A DNA stretch of 60,000 bases, from contig NC_087065.1 of assembly GCF_963678635.1 (NCBI RefSeq), positions 5,419,209 to 5,479,208 on the forward strand. Direction: 5' to 3'. Of this stretch, positions 28,939 through 41,718 are shown piece by piece. The position numbers and the translations under genes were made by a program. The stretch's first letter is position 1. Every line of letters starts with the position of its first letter. The notes beneath the pieces were generated by a model. That model saw nothing but the letters and a program-made list of their open reading frames with translations. It was not told where the DNA came from and searched no databases. Source of the DNA: Symsagittifera roscoffensis (lineage: Eukaryota; Xenacoelomorpha; Acoela; Convolutidae).

Positions 28939-31142
28939 TCCTAGTTTTCTTTGAAATTGGAACAAAAAGGACAAAACAAGAGAGGCAAACATTGCTAAAA
29001 TACTTCGATTTAAATTTGAAAAAAATGATAATGAAAGTGAGTCAATCAATTTTTCTTGAAGAACAGATGAGTGAGGTCAAATATTGTTTTTTTTCTGATG
29101 GCATCGATGATTAATGATAATGAATCAACTGAGGAAAAAAGTACTTTTTTTCAAACATTTTTCGGCTGGCCAAAGCGTGTCGACATTTTATGCTTACCCG
29201 AGTTGACCAAAATGCTTATTATACAATTTTCATTGAAGTACAAAAAATTTCATGAAAAATCTATGACTAATGATTTTTCAAATATGGAAGTTGCATGACT
29301 AGTATTTTTCCATAAATTAAAAACTTGATTATTAAGGCTTTTATCTCTCTTAATTTTTGGGTGGTGTTCGTAACCAAACACAAGTGTCAAAGACTTTAGT
29401 TACTCAAAAGTAGAGTCACCACAGGTTTGATCTGACCATCTTGCAATTTTTTTTCGAAAACGGCCTAAATTGTCTTAGATTTCTCGTGAACAAATGATAT
29501 AATGAAACTATCAAAATTTTATTTTATGGCGAAAATTTGCGAAGATGACTTTTGAAATTTCAGTTCTTAATTAACCATGCATTGATCAAGGCATACAAAA
29601 TATGCCATACAAAACAAATAGGAGTTTTAAGCGTTTATGGAAAAAACCTTCAAAGGAACGAAAGAAGTCAATTTTTGTGTATCCAGGACTAAGTTTTGCA
29701 CACAAAAACTAATTTTTGCGTGCAAATTTTTTTTTTAGAAAACGTTTGTTTAAATAAAAAATTTTTGGGGGGTAATTTTGATGTGCCATTGAAAAATTTT
29801 AGTCATAGAAAATCCAATTGTATGATTATTGTATGATTGGCATTTCTTTGACAAAAAGTTTTCATAAATTGATGAAAACACTTATTTTTTTCTTAATCCA
29901 AACCATCGAATGAAATTTCGAAGTGTCTGCATAAGAAATTGGTCTAGGCGACATGTATCTTGTATTGAATTGATTCATTAACTGGTCAAAGGAAAGTTTT
30001 GACCGAATGTCAAGATATGCTTTGTCTGCATTTACTATCGCATCTGTGCAAAATTATTACTATGTCTGGTTTTTAAAACTTTAACCATTCCCAGCCCAAA
30101 TAAATTGAAATTATGTTCGCCTGAATATATCCCTAAATTAAACCTTAGCAAGGATTTTACCCAAACAATTCTGAATGTTCTCCTTAAATATGGCTGATTA
30201 AAGTGTATTTGATAGAAATTAGAACTCTCAGAAGATTTCAACCATCAAAAGTTTTGTTATTGTTAACGGCTCACTTGTCACCTCCGAATGATTTTCTATC
30301 TTCTTAGAAATATCCGAAGCTTTTACGAATTGGGTTTCTTTTTATTTCCCTGCTAATTTCTATCCATGTTCTTGATAACTGATAGTCAGTTTCAAGATAA
30401 TCCCAATTTCCTAAGATTAAAGGAGAGAAGTTTTGCGAGACAACACGACGATATTTCTTCAAGCACCATAAAACTGCGGGCTATTTTGACGCGGCTTCCC
30501 CGGGTTGGTTTCTTTGATTTGGAGCAATCTACTTTCACAAAGCTTTGTATTTATCTAACTACACAATAAAGTTCCTCGAAACCCAGTATCTTATATAAAA
30601 TTAACAAAATAACAACATTTTTTCATTAACGCTTTATTTCTATTCGAACAAAATCTATTTATAAGCATAAATTTCAAATGGTATGTTTCAAGGAAACTCC
30701 AAGCAAATAGGCAATAAAAGAGACCAATAAACTATATTGACAGACAAAACACATGCTGTTTTCCGTGTCATGAACATTTCTAATGTTGTTTCAAAGTCGC
30801 CAAACTGTACTTAGGGTATCTTCTTTCATCTAGTTTGCAAATTTGGGTTTCATTTTTGAGGAGAAGTTTTTTGACCGGAGCAAATTTTCTGGGTTTTTGC
30901 TATCGGCTATTTTTTGACAAAACTCCATTTATAAAGCTTTACTTACCTCGTCTGTTTGCCTACTTTATTCCCAGAAATGGGTTCAGGTCAGTTTATTTCA
31001 TGTACATTTTGAAATAGTTAATTGATAACTATCCCTCGCAAAAATGTGTCAATTTTCCTTTTTAAAAGTTTGGCCCGTAATTTGAAAGGTAATCAATTAA
31101 ATGATTATATCCATGTCTATCGTATCATTCATCAAGGACGGA
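28939..31142. other. Non-coding, no firm gene
   Basis: The only compositionally interesting piece is 30366-30569 (+): a 67-codon frame followed at once by AATAAA, also open in part on the other strand. I do not recognise it and cannot call it an exon. Confidence 0.4.
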
Positions 31143-31236
31143 ATTTGGTCGACCTAAAAAAGATCAATAACATTTTTGATTTTTTCCTCCCTCCCCCCCC
31201 CCCCCCCCCCCCCGAGAAATCCTAGATTCGTCCCTG
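31143..31236. mobile_element. Fragment of the hAT-type MITE
   Basis: It shares the internal 'ttggtcgacctaaaaaa' block and ends in CTAGATTCGTCCCTG, a decayed form of the family end. A C tract (about 31192-31213) interrupts it. The rest of the element is missing. Confidence 0.55.
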
Positions 31237-32610
31237 CTGTTCATTTTTTAATTTTTTTAGCTTTCAATAGCGTGTCGAGGTGAGGGAACCAAATCCCATT
31301 TTTTATTTTTAAATTTTTCTAAAAGTTCTTTGCATTGGTTTTAATTTATAACAGCCATGTCTGGCAGACCAACACGCATTTCCAAGTAGGCTTTTGGCGC
31401 TCAATTGTTTGTGCTTTGAGGAGACAGCCAGAAGACTTTAGTCAAAACGGTAAAAAACCGCAACTTTAAACTTGAGTAGCATGTTGCTGTTTAATTAGCA
31501 GAAAAAGTTTTTACGACTACAAGCAAGCAAATTATCGGACTAAAATTAAAACTGAGACAGATGATAAAACCCCAAAAATTTAGAAATATCACACTGACGG
31601 CCTCTTAGTTCTCATTAAAACGTAAAATTGGGCGCAACCCTTTTCAAAAATTATTTCAAGTTGGTTTAAAACTCAAACAAAACAACTTGGCCGCAATTTT
31701 CGTTAACTGAGAGCAACTTTGGCATCAAAAAATAATTGAGCAAAAAAATTTCATCATACATTTTCATATATGAAAAATGTATGATATGCATTTTTTCGAT
31801 AGAATACTTACAGTTTTGAGGTAACAAGTTTATTATCCTTTTTTATTACGAAGCTGCTTCTGTGCTCAGATAAACATTTTACAAAATAAAAGTAAGTTCG
31901 AACACTAAGTTTGATATTTTATGTCTTTAACGTAATCCAGGTTGAACTTTTCAGCCAAAAAACAAAAAACTGTTTAGTTTAGTGTTATTTTAAACAAATG
32001 TTTTTTTCATATGCTAAGATAAACCCAAATTTGTACAAAAAGAGGCCTCGTTTTTCAACCATCAAAACTTTTAAGTGAAAATTTTCTAGCCATATACAAA
32101 AACTGCGTTTTTAATATATAACTCTGAGTAAAAATTTAATATTAAACTACAAGGCTATTATGTTTTTGATTCAGGATTATGTTTTTGAATAAAACACAAA
32201 ATTTCGAAATATTTTTTTTTGCATTTTAGTTTAAGAAAAAAAAACCTACCATGTAATTTCATAAAGCATCGAAAAAAGCTTATCTATTATAAAAAATGCT
32301 ATTTTCACAAAATTTTGTTGTACAAAGTATGCAAAAATGGCATTATTATTTAATTCAAGAGTGAGCAAAACGGCATGTGATTAAACTCCATAGTATGAAA
32401 AAAATGCTTATTTTCTACTATCTCACAGTTTTTTATTTATCAAATTGTATGATATTCAATTTTTTCACAGTTTAAATTTGGCTCATATGCATTTTTTGAA
32501 TCCCGTCCCCACAATTTTCCCCTCACTTACTTTTACTGTAGAAGTACCTGAAAAAATTACTGTAAGCGGGTGCCCTTATGCAGTCTCTTACGCCCACCAC
32601 AAATGTTACG
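31237..32610. other. Non-coding, no gene seen
   Basis: A/T-rich. Contains a palindrome, 'catcatacattttcatatatgaaaaatgtatgatatg', at about 31752-31788. Confidence 0.45.
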
Positions 32611-32617
32611 GGGGGTA

Positions 32618-32632
32618 GGTATGTGTGTGTGT

Positions 32633-32684
<52 letters not shown>
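32618..32684. repeat. (GT)n microsatellite
   Basis: Nearly uninterrupted GT dinucleotides, with two GTAT interruptions near the left end. Confidence 0.95.
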
Positions 32685-32686
<2 letters not shown>

Positions 32687-32875
32687 ATCCAGGTGGGAGG
32701 GTAGGATCGGGGTGGGGTTGGGAATAGTTGTAAATGGGGGTGTCAGGCGGTGAGCGAGGGTAAGTAGGAGTGGGGTAGGTATTTGTGGGAGGGGGTAGGT
32801 AGGGATAGGCGGGGAGGATGAGGGTAGGTGGGGTGGGGGTACGTGTGCGTATCAATATGCAAGGGTGGGTGTAAG
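32685..32875 (+). repeat. G-rich simple-sequence tract
   Basis: Many runs of three to five G separated by short spacers (gtaggtagggataggcgggg and similar) form a strand-asymmetric, quadruplex-prone tract next to the (GT)n repeat. The open frames across it encode His/Thr or Pro runs and are not genes. Confidence 0.75.
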
Positions 32876-34304
32876 TTTGAGCGTGTTCAACTTGGTTGAA
32901 AAATTTGAGAAAAAGTTGGTTTTAAAAGTGAGGAAATTGGTTTTGCAAAAATTGCCTGGTTACGAGAAGGTTTAGAAATCAAGTAAGCTGAGAGTAATGA
33001 AGAAAAAGCTGCAACTCTTGCAGAAATTTTTTTTCAAAAGTAAACCAACATATTTCACTGTTCGGGCTTCTAAATTTCTCGAATTAAAATGGATTAATAA
33101 GGGTTATAATTGATTGCGTGGTTCCAAGTAAAATTATAACAGCAATTGATGGCAGCAGTTTTGTCTACGAAAACTGATTTTAATCGATTCTTATCTATAA
33201 AACCTCACTGCGGGTAGCAAATTCAAAGAAACGATCAGCTAAACTTCTTTTGAAATGAAACTTAGAATCAATAAAAAATTCAAATGCTTTGGATTATGAC
33301 ACTGGAAAATAAAAATGGTTCGTGTTATTTAAAGATTCAATGAAGTAAAATCAAATTTCTAAATAAAGTTTTTTTCGTCATTTTTCAAAATGCATAATTG
33401 ATACATAATGTGGCTTTATATTCCTGATTTTTATTTGCAAAATGGTGTATTTTTGTAAATGGTGCCACTTTTGCATTGGCAATTTATTGTTCTGACCCTT
33501 GAAAATGGGGAGCAACTTTGTATTTGGGTGTGTTTTAGTTTTTTTTTCTTTCATTTTCGACGCAAAATCAAGTACCTAAAATAATCTTTGGACTGGGTTG
33601 TGTGATAAATCATATTAATGGTATTTTAGTTGTGATTCAAATCACATTAAAAAATTCCCAATCTTCTTTTCTATTGTTGAAAAATCGGTTTGAAAATTTG
33701 ATTTTTTGTCTAATTTCGAGTGGTGAGCAGGCTTACGGTAGACTAATTATGCCTAATTTGGGCATTGAAATTTTTTTTCAAGTAAATTGATTTATTAGCT
33801 CCCTTTTAGACACCAAAAAGATCAAAAAATTCAAAAACACAATATTTGAAAAATTCAAAGTCTATTTTTTTGAAAATTAAAGTTTTTCTCGTTTTTCTAA
33901 AAAAAAACTTGTTTTTCTAGTAATTTTTTTACAGAAACTGTTTTTTCAATTGGCCAGTTTTTGTATGACTGTCAAATATGCCTAACTTTTATTTTTCCGT
34001 TCAAATCCTTTTTATCACACTACACACAAAAAAACGACACTAATTTTAAAACTTGCTTCTTGCACAGTAACTGGCTATACTTGTTAGCGCATGTTGATGC
34101 TTTTTTCATGACTACTTGCGTGTCTGAGACAATAGTGCGTGAGTGCGTAGATTGCAGTAGGTCTCAAATCGAATTCATACCTTGTCGAATTTTTAATAAA
34201 TCGAGTTTTAATTCTATTTTTTTTTATTATTTCACTTTCTAGAGCTGCTTTTTGTCGTGTATCCGCTAGTGTTTGCAAAGCGAAGCTTCGCCTCTGTGTT
34301 ATAA
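32876..34304. other. Non-coding, no gene seen
   Basis: No frame with protein character was found. Confidence 0.4.
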
Positions 34305-35740
34305 ACAATGATTCAATGGTGGCAATTACGCTTTCAGTTTTTTACAGCTCTATAGAGAGTTTTTACAGAGTTTTCAAGCTCTCTCCAGGCTCTAAAGACA
34401 AAACAACATAAAGAAGCGCATAATTTTAATGTCTCTCCGGTTTAAATTGATCAAATTTATTCAAAAAGGCTCGTTTTTTCCATATTTTTTATTTTCTTTA
34501 AGATAACTTTTGCAACCATAAAAAACGTCGAAAAAATCTCGATGCTTTTCAAACCGTTTTAACATAACAAGTTTCCTGTCCCGATAGTTGTTTTCTGAAA
34601 TTTATAACAAATGTTTTTCATGTTAGAAGAATTGGTGTGGCTGATTGACGAGACTTTTAGGACGATGAGGGTAATTTTAATGACGGAGTAAAAATTAGAT
34701 AGCACTGCTATGTGTTTTTTTGTTGGTTCTCAGACGATGATGGTTATTTTAATGACGGAGTAAAAATTAAATATACACTTCTATGTATTTTCTTTTTTCT
34801 GTTTTGCTGGTTCTCAGAAGAAGTTTTATTGGCTGGGTCGAACTACTTTTTCAAATAAATTTTTGGCTGGATATTCGCCATTCATCTAAGCTAATAATTA
34901 GGATCTGAAGCAGTTGGATACAAACAATTATAAATTTTTGTGCATGGCTACAAAGCTTCTCTCACTTTTATTTTTTTTTCAGTAATTGGCCTTTATTCTA
35001 CAGTTTTAATTTTTGTTTTACGATAAAAGACAAACACTTCTGCCTTCATAAAACTTTTGGCGTTCATATGAATGTATCAAAAAATTTGTTTGTACTTATT
35101 TTTGTCGCAGATTCTACAACGTGCGAAGATAATTAGTTGTTTCAGATTCCGCAGAAATAAACGAATTCGCAAATGCAGGCTCATTCCAAATCTGAAACTA
35201 TTTCTCAAAATTGTAGCCAGTAAAGTAATATTTAAACTTGTCGATTTTATTCCGCAAACTTTGTTTCGAATTTTTTTTTCGGCTGAGAGCCTTTTTTCAT
35301 AGAATCCAAAACAGCAAGAAGATAAAAAGGATTTCGTAATAGATCTGTTTTCAAACGGTTGTGGAATCCTTTTACAGCACCCACAGGACACAGTTTGCTA
35401 TCTTTTTGATGTGTATGTGTAGCGTTTTTATTTAAAACGACTTAACACGTATTGTGGTTTTGGTTTAAAGCTTCATGATCAAGGGATTTCTTGGTTTCAT
35501 AGAAAAGGTAGTTTTTTCGAAACGAAAGCTAGTCATACAATTTTTGTATAAGGAAAGGTGTAGGTAGAAGTTACACTCTATGAATGTCAGCCCATTGTGA
35601 AATGTGTCATATCATCTTTTTGAATCTCTCAGAGCTTGCAGCATTTACTTTCTGACAATGTTAGAAAAATCTGTCAGTTTGATTGTTTAGAAGATCACGG
35701 GGTGCCCGAGTTGAAGTTCAGAGTATTGCAATTCAGAGTA
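34305..35740. repeat. Dispersed duplication, copy 1
   Basis: Shares several collinear blocks with 38590-39810: 'caatggtggcaattacgct' at the left, the 'tgtctctccggt..aaattgatcaaat' block, 'aacga.ttcgcaaatg', and 'gtttaaagcttcatgatca' at the right. An internal direct duplication of about 90 bp (attttaatgacggagtaaaaatta) is at about 34674-34770. It is a diverged segmental or transposon-derived repeat. Confidence 0.7.
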
Positions 35741-37140
35741 TGTCTTAGATATTTCATTTTTTTGCATCCATGTTTCATGTATGTTGCAGTGCCACTTTAA
35801 AGATGTTCATCCAGGTTTCGTCAATGAAACATGGATGCAAATTACCTTGATGTTTCATTGATGACTCATGACTGAAACATGGATGTCAGTTTTATGATTC
35901 ATCATTGAAACATGGATGAAAGTTAAATTGATGCTTCATTCCTGTTTTCCCTGTCCCCAAGTCCACCAATCATCGATATCTTTGACAATATTAACCATTG
36001 ATAATTTTGTATGTTATTCTCGTTATTATGGCTATGACTCCAATCAAAAAACAACTAAATTTTTTTATTTCCTATTTTTTAAATAAAAACGCTCGTGCCA
36101 GGTGTTATGAAATTCAAAAAAATGATGGGAAACTCCAATGTTGGGCTCAAAAATAAGCAAGGAATTCATCGAAAATGATATTTGCATATCATATTTGGTC
36201 AAAAAGCAACGAAACAAATCAAAAAGGTCAAAATAAATCAGGGCTTTTGACTAGAGAGTTTTCTTCTAGCTAAATTTCACTAGCGACTTTTCAGCGAATT
36301 TTCACTAGTAATTTCTCTGTTCTCATTATCCGATTGATACAAAATTTAGAATTTGGATCTAACCTTGTAAGCTCCCTCGTTACGCCAGAAAATTGATGCT
36401 TATGTGAGGTGGGGGGAAGAAGAAAAAGAGCCTAAATCAGATTTTGAGCTCGAAAAAATGTAACGAACTTTTAGAATATCATCATTATAAATCATGGAAT
36501 GGTCAGAAAGCAAATCAAGAAAATGAAATGGTCAGAAATCGTCAGAATCATGAAATGGTCAGAAAGCAAATCAAGAAAATGGTCGAAATAAATCAGTTTT
36601 GACCTCAAAATTCTCCAACGAAATCATACAAAATCATCATCATAAGTCAAATTTTGGGGCAAAAACTTATGTAACAAATCATGAAAAGAGTCAAATTTTT
36701 TTTGAGCTCAAAAGTATGCAACAAAATCATAGGAGATATTTATTGCGAATCAGAATATGGGCAAAAAAACTATGAAACAGATCAAAAAAATGGTCGATAA
36801 AAAGCTAAATTTGAGCTCAGCTTTATGCAATGAAATCATCAAAAATCTTGATTGTAAATGAGACTATGGGCATGAACTTATTTAAAAAGTCAAGAATATG
36901 GACGAGAATAATCAAAATTTGAGCTCAAAATTATGCAATGAAAACATCAAAAATCTTAATTGTAAACAAAATTTGGGCATAAACATAATTAAAAAAACAA
37001 GAAAATGGTCGATAAAATCAAACATGAAAGAAAATCAACCATTTTCAATTAAATCCAGTTGCTCAAGTCCAGTTTATCCCAAGGCTAACCCTGTCAAGCG
37101 GATTTTCTGTTTTTCTTGCAAAAAACGGGAGTTTACGTAG
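35741..37140. repeat. Minisatellite-like region, unit about 110 bp
   Basis: From about 36420 a unit such as 'ttgagctcaaaattatgcaatgaaatcatcaaaaatcttgattgtaaatgagaatatgggcat...aaaatggtcgataaa' recurs about six times and resumes at 37450-37640. The left part (35760-35940) instead repeats 'gaaacatggatg'. Confidence 0.65.
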
Positions 37141-37163
37141 TTTCAGCAATTTTTGAAAAATTA

Positions 37164-37395
37164 GACCTCAGATTTTTGTCCAAGTATTACGAGCGCTGTG
37201 AATGTCTTGGATGAAAAAAATAGAGAACCTTTTAACCTTCTAAGTTTACCCACATTCTTATTTAAACTGATTTTTATAAACGTTTTGTGCTATTTCAGAG
37301 AAAAAAGAGTGTTTGCCATCGCTTAATCAGGCTTTGATAAGTGTCAATTAATTCATAAACAAGAGCGGAGCTGAAAATTCGAGCTAAAAATCCGA
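37164..37395. repeat. Duplicated 230-bp segment with protein-like conservation, copy 1
   Basis: Pairs with 38093-38375. Two features hold in both copies. A TTTCAG acceptor is followed by a small plus-strand frame ending at the same TAA (here 37299-37351). On the minus strand, a frame of the form GKxRRLKxS...TFTALVIxGQK is open, with mostly conservative replacements. This may be a decayed gene or transposon exon; no family is recognised. Confidence 0.4.
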
Positions 37396-38092
37396 GCTGA
37401 AATTGCCATTTATGGATTAGCGCTGAATAATATCAAAAAAAAGTTACAATACAAATGAAATCTCAGCATTATGCAAAAAAATTATCAAAAATCTTGATTG
37501 TAAATGAGAATATAGGCATTTAAAAAATCAAGAAAATGGTCGGATATGAATAAAATTTGAGCTCACATTAAGCAAAAAAATTCATCAAAAATCTTGATTG
37601 TAATTAAGTATATAGGCATGAATTTTTTGTAAAAATTTTGTAAAAATTGAAATTTAGTTCAAATATGGATGTGACATAGTTGTTTCATCGATGTAACATC
37701 AATGTAACAAAAACATCATAAAATAGATGTCACATCGATGTTTCATCGTTGTCACATCAATGTTTTCATAATAAGTAATAGAAAAACAATGTACATAGAA
37801 AAAAAATAGTTAATATATATTTTTGTGCTGGTACAATCCTGAAACATGTCAAAACAATGCAATAACAATGATAACTTTCTAAATTGCATTACAATTTCAA
37901 CCCCGGTGTTCAATTTTTTGTCATCAGATTAGTTAATTTCTGATTTTCTACTGCAATCAAGGTAAAAGCGGTTTCAGAATTAAAAAAAAAATTAGAATCC
38001 GAATCAGATTGTGCTTCAATTGGCATCAATTTGAAATCAACATTTAAAGTCGAGTAAGCAAGCTGATAAGCAAGCCATCTAAACAAAGCCGC
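37396..38092. repeat. Continuation of the 110-bp array and a short 'catcgatgt' cluster
   Basis: Array units at about 37450-37640 are followed at 37660-37770 by interleaved 'tgtttcatcgatgt' and 'gtcacatcaatgt' motifs, which are partly self-complementary. Confidence 0.5.
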
Positions 38093-38375
38093 CCAGTTTT
38101 TTTGTCCAAATATTACAAGCGCTGTGAATGTCCTGGATGCAAATAATGGGGAATCTTTTAACCTTCTAATTTTGCCCACATTCTTAATTCAACTCAGTTT
38201 TTAAAGGTTTTGTGCGGTGATATCGAAAAAGTGTGCACTCTTAGGTTGAAACCTCATAACAATCCTTGCTGTTTCAGAGAGGAAAGAGTGTTTGCCACCG
38301 TTGATTCAAGCTTTGATCAAGGTCAATTAATTCATAATCAGGAGCTGAAAATTCGAGCTAAAATCCAAGCAGGAA
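38093..38375. repeat. Duplicated segment with protein-like conservation, copy 2
   Basis: Partner of 37164-37395. Here GTTTCAG (to 38277) precedes the small frame 38278-38330 ending in TAA. The minus-strand frame extends over 38179-37910 and starts MGKIRRLKDSPLFASRTF. Copy 2 carries about 50 extra bases before the acceptor. Confidence 0.4.
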
Positions 38376-38589
38376 ATGTTATTTATGAATTAGCGCTAAA
38401 TATATCCGAATATACAAAAAAAAACTTACATTAAAAATAAAAGCTCAGTTTAGCAAGTATTTTTTTTGCTAAAAAACAGATTGCGGTCCAAAATTAAATC
38501 CGACACAATTGACAAATCAAATAAATTAACTGATTTGTTGACGAGAAGTCACTGACTTAAGATAGGGATTGGTTTCATGGCGCAAAGAA

Positions 38590-39810
38590 ATAAAAATGAT
38601 GCAATGGTGGCAATTACGCTCACAATGTGTCTCTCCGGTCAAAATTGATCAAATTTTTTCAAAAAAGCTCATTCTATCCATATCGTTTCTGCGGCAAGAT
38701 TAAGTTTGCGACCATAAGAAAAACGTCGAAAAAATCTCAATGTTTTTCAAACCGTAATATGTTAGTTGTTTTCTGAAAATATAGCAAACGTCTTTCATGT
38801 TAAAAGAATTGGCGTGGTTGATTGACGAGACTTTTGGAACAATGATGGTGATTGTAATGAATGAACAAATTTTAAACATGCACTTCTATTTATTTTCATT
38901 TTCATTTTTTGTTGGTTTTCAAATGGCGGATTTTCAAAAAATTTTCGAAAATTTTGAATTTTGACGACCTTCTTTTTTTAGGTCGATCATATTGATTTTC
39001 CGAGCTCTCCCAAAGCAGTAAAAAGACTTTTTTTTGGCCAAATTTTCTGCGCCGTTTTCTGCGAAGTTTTGGCAAATTTTAGAAAAAACAGGTCAAAATA
39101 GCCGTTTTTGGGCACACTTTTTGGAAAACTTTGACAAAAAAATCGCGTTTTTTTGGCGCGCGCTCCCCCCTCAAAATTAGAATATATTGGCGCCAAAGGC
39201 GCTCTTAGAAAAATTTAGGGTCGGTCGGCCAAAAATGGATTTCTTAAAAAGTACCAAAGGGGGGACCCTTTGGGTTGGCAGGGGGTCGAATCCCTGAGGG
39301 GGGAGGGGGGAGGGGGGAGGGTGTCCGCCCCCCGCCTTCGTTCCCTAAATCCGCCCCTGCGCAGAATTAAACGAGTTCGCAAATGTAAGGAATCCAAAAC
39401 TGCAAGAAGATAAAACCCTTGCTGAGGACTCCGTAACAGATTTTTTTCAAACTGTTGCGGAATCACACAAAGTACACAGTTTGCCATCAATTTGATCTGT
39501 ATGTGTAGCGTTTTTCTTTAAAATGGCTTAACCCAAATTGTGTTTTTGGTTTAAAGCTTCATGATCAGGGGAATTCTTCGTTTTTTGGAACGAAAGCTAG
39601 TCATGCAATTGTCGTGAGTGGAAAGGTATGGGAAGAAATTCCACTCTGTGTTTGCCAGCCTAGGGTGAGAAAGAATACAGAAATGTTTCACGTCATTTTT
39701 TTCGAACCATTCAGGGCTGACAGCATTTACTTCCTGACAACGGTAGAAAAAACTGTCAGTAAGGGCGTTTAGAAGATCAATGGGTGTGTTCAAATTAATA
39801 TCATGAGATT
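38590..39810. repeat. Dispersed duplication, copy 2
   Basis: Collinear with 34305-35740 but carries a hAT-type MITE (38924-39359) in place of about 350 bp found in the other copy. Confidence 0.7.
38924..39359. mobile_element. hAT-type MITE, copy 2 (about 436 bp)
   Basis: The right end reads CTAAATCCGCCCCTG and the left end is decayed (GGCGGATTTTC). It shares the internal blocks 'aggtcgatcatattgattttccgag' and 'ggcagggggtcgaatccctgagg' with the copy at 3870. The left flank is too decayed to score a target duplication. Confidence 0.75.
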
Positions 39811-40011
39811 TCTTATTTTCAGATTTTCTCCGACAGTCAGAATAATAGGGGTTTTAGAAGTTTTAGAAAATTAGAATCCAAATCAGCTTGTACTTCAATT
39901 TGGATATCAATTGGGTTTGCTCGTCATTTTAAAAATTAAGATAACTTGCAAAACACTTGACATGTTGAAGAAAGTGAGAGGAAATGTAGATAAAAATCCC
40001 CATTTTTTTTC

Positions 40012-40312
40012 CAGTTGCGGATCTGGGTTTTTCTCTAGAGGGGGGGGGATTATTTTCAAAAAATTGATTTTCTGAGTTCTCCTAAATCACTATAAAGACC
40101 CCGTTTTGACCAATTTTTCTGCGCCGCTGGCAAATTTTTGAAAAAAAAACAGGCAAATAAATGCTTTTTCGAAAGTTCTATTTTAACCCAAAAATTTAGC
40201 TCCCCCTCAAAATAAGTATCTATATTGGCGCGGAAGGCGCTTTTAGGAAAATTTTAGGTTCCGTCAACGAAAATTAATATCTCAAAATAGTACGTGGGGG
40301 ACCCTTTGAAAC
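40012..40312. mobile_element. hAT-type MITE, copy 3 (right end missing)
   Basis: Starts CAGTTGCGGATCT and keeps the 'aaattgattttctgag..ctcctaaatcact' block and the 'gggggaccctttg' block, then stops without the terminal CCGCCCCTG. Confidence 0.65.
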
Positions 40313-41110
40313 ACAAATTTCGACTTTTAACTAGCCATTTTTGACGGAATTTTCTTAAATCACTCAAACAATAATGTTGTTTTGAACTCAAATTTGAAAA
40401 TATATTTCACCTGTTAACATTTTTTGTACAGTTATGGGGGTTTAACTAATGCCAATTAGGCCAATTTGGGACAATTAACTCGTAAGCGCGTAAGCGGAGG
40501 ACTATTAACGCGTAAGCGGAGATTTAATCCGTCTGAGAAATGGTCCCAAATTGGTTCAAGGAACCTTATTTTCCATAATTGATTTGTTATTGTTCCAACA
40601 TTCATAACTAAAATAGCGAAATATTTGTGCTCGGGGTGGGTTTTTTTTCTACAGACAAACTTCGACTTTTTCACTAGCCATTTTTGACGGAAATTTTTCT
40701 TATATCATTTGAAAAATATTGTTGTTCTGAGCTTAAATTTGAAAAGATATTTTAACTGTGATGATTTTTTGTAAAATTATAAGGGTTTAAACATTGCCAA
40801 TTAGGTCAATTTGGGACAATTAACTTGCGATATTTTCGGGCTATTAACGCGTAAGCGGAGATTTAATCCGTCTCATAAATTGTTCCAAATTGGTTCAAGG
40901 AAACTTATTTTCCATAATTGATTTGTTACAAGGAGCGTATTATATTCTTTTGCACTTTATATGGCGTGTGGGGGGATAATTTTCATAGTAAAATTTTCAA
41001 GTTTTAGACTTTTTTTTCATTTTATTTTATTACATTCATTTTGTTAGTGATATTTATGTTCTTACTGCTCCATAAATCTTAAAAGGCAGTCGAAACAATC
41101 AGGGCTTCGT
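40312..41110. repeat. Dispersed repeat family, two tandem copies
   Basis: Two copies (about 40312-40667 and 40668-41110) share 'ctagccatttttgacgga', 'ggccaatttgggacaattaa', 'attaacgcgtaagcggag' and 'ttccataattgatttgtta'. A third copy is at 42960-43435. There is no coding capacity. The 'ggcagtcGgAacattcagg' tail links it to the 28432 and 55575 members. Confidence 0.7.
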
Positions 41111-41718
41111 ATGATTGAAACTTTATTAGAAACTATTAATGAAAACATAACATGAATGACTAGAATGGGAGAATTGAAATAGTTCTAAGTTTGTTGATCT
41201 TTTATTTCAGTCGCTATTTTCGTTTTTGTCTTTATGGCGGACCCAAATAATCTCAGACCGCGGTTGTTTCTAAAACTTTGGAATTATTTGATATCATATT
41301 GGTTATCAAGTTAAACATTTCATTTTTTTGATACATGTATTCCGGCTACGATTTTAATTTTCTGTCGTACTTTCCTAGCTGGGATCGGATTGTTGAATCA
41401 ATGTAGTTTTCGTATTTTTATGGTCTTGAAAGTTTCTTTATGGCCTTGAAAATACGGGACTCAAGGGCCATTATCCAATGAAAATCAGGAAAATGTAAGA
41501 TAAGCTATTAGAAATTGAAATGACACTGCAAACATTTGGAAAAACTGGAACAATGTCTAAATTTAAAAAAAAACTTGATTGAAAAATTTTTTGATCCAAA
41601 CTGAGAAAAAAAATCATAAATTTTAGCTTAAAATTTGTTCATAACGGAGATAGAGAAAAATCTACAGAAAAAAAGTGGCAAATAGTGGCATTAAGCAATC
41701 ATATGCATCACTGAAAGG
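41111..41718. other. Non-coding, no gene seen
   Basis: Short A/T-rich frames only. Confidence 0.4.

Noticed and set aside
32523-32855. A 110-codon minus-strand frame with His/Thr and Pro runs
   Set aside because: It is the translation of the (GT)n and G-rich tracts.
39215-39490. A 91-codon minus-strand frame
   Set aside because: It runs through the hAT-type MITE and adjoining repeat and has no protein character.
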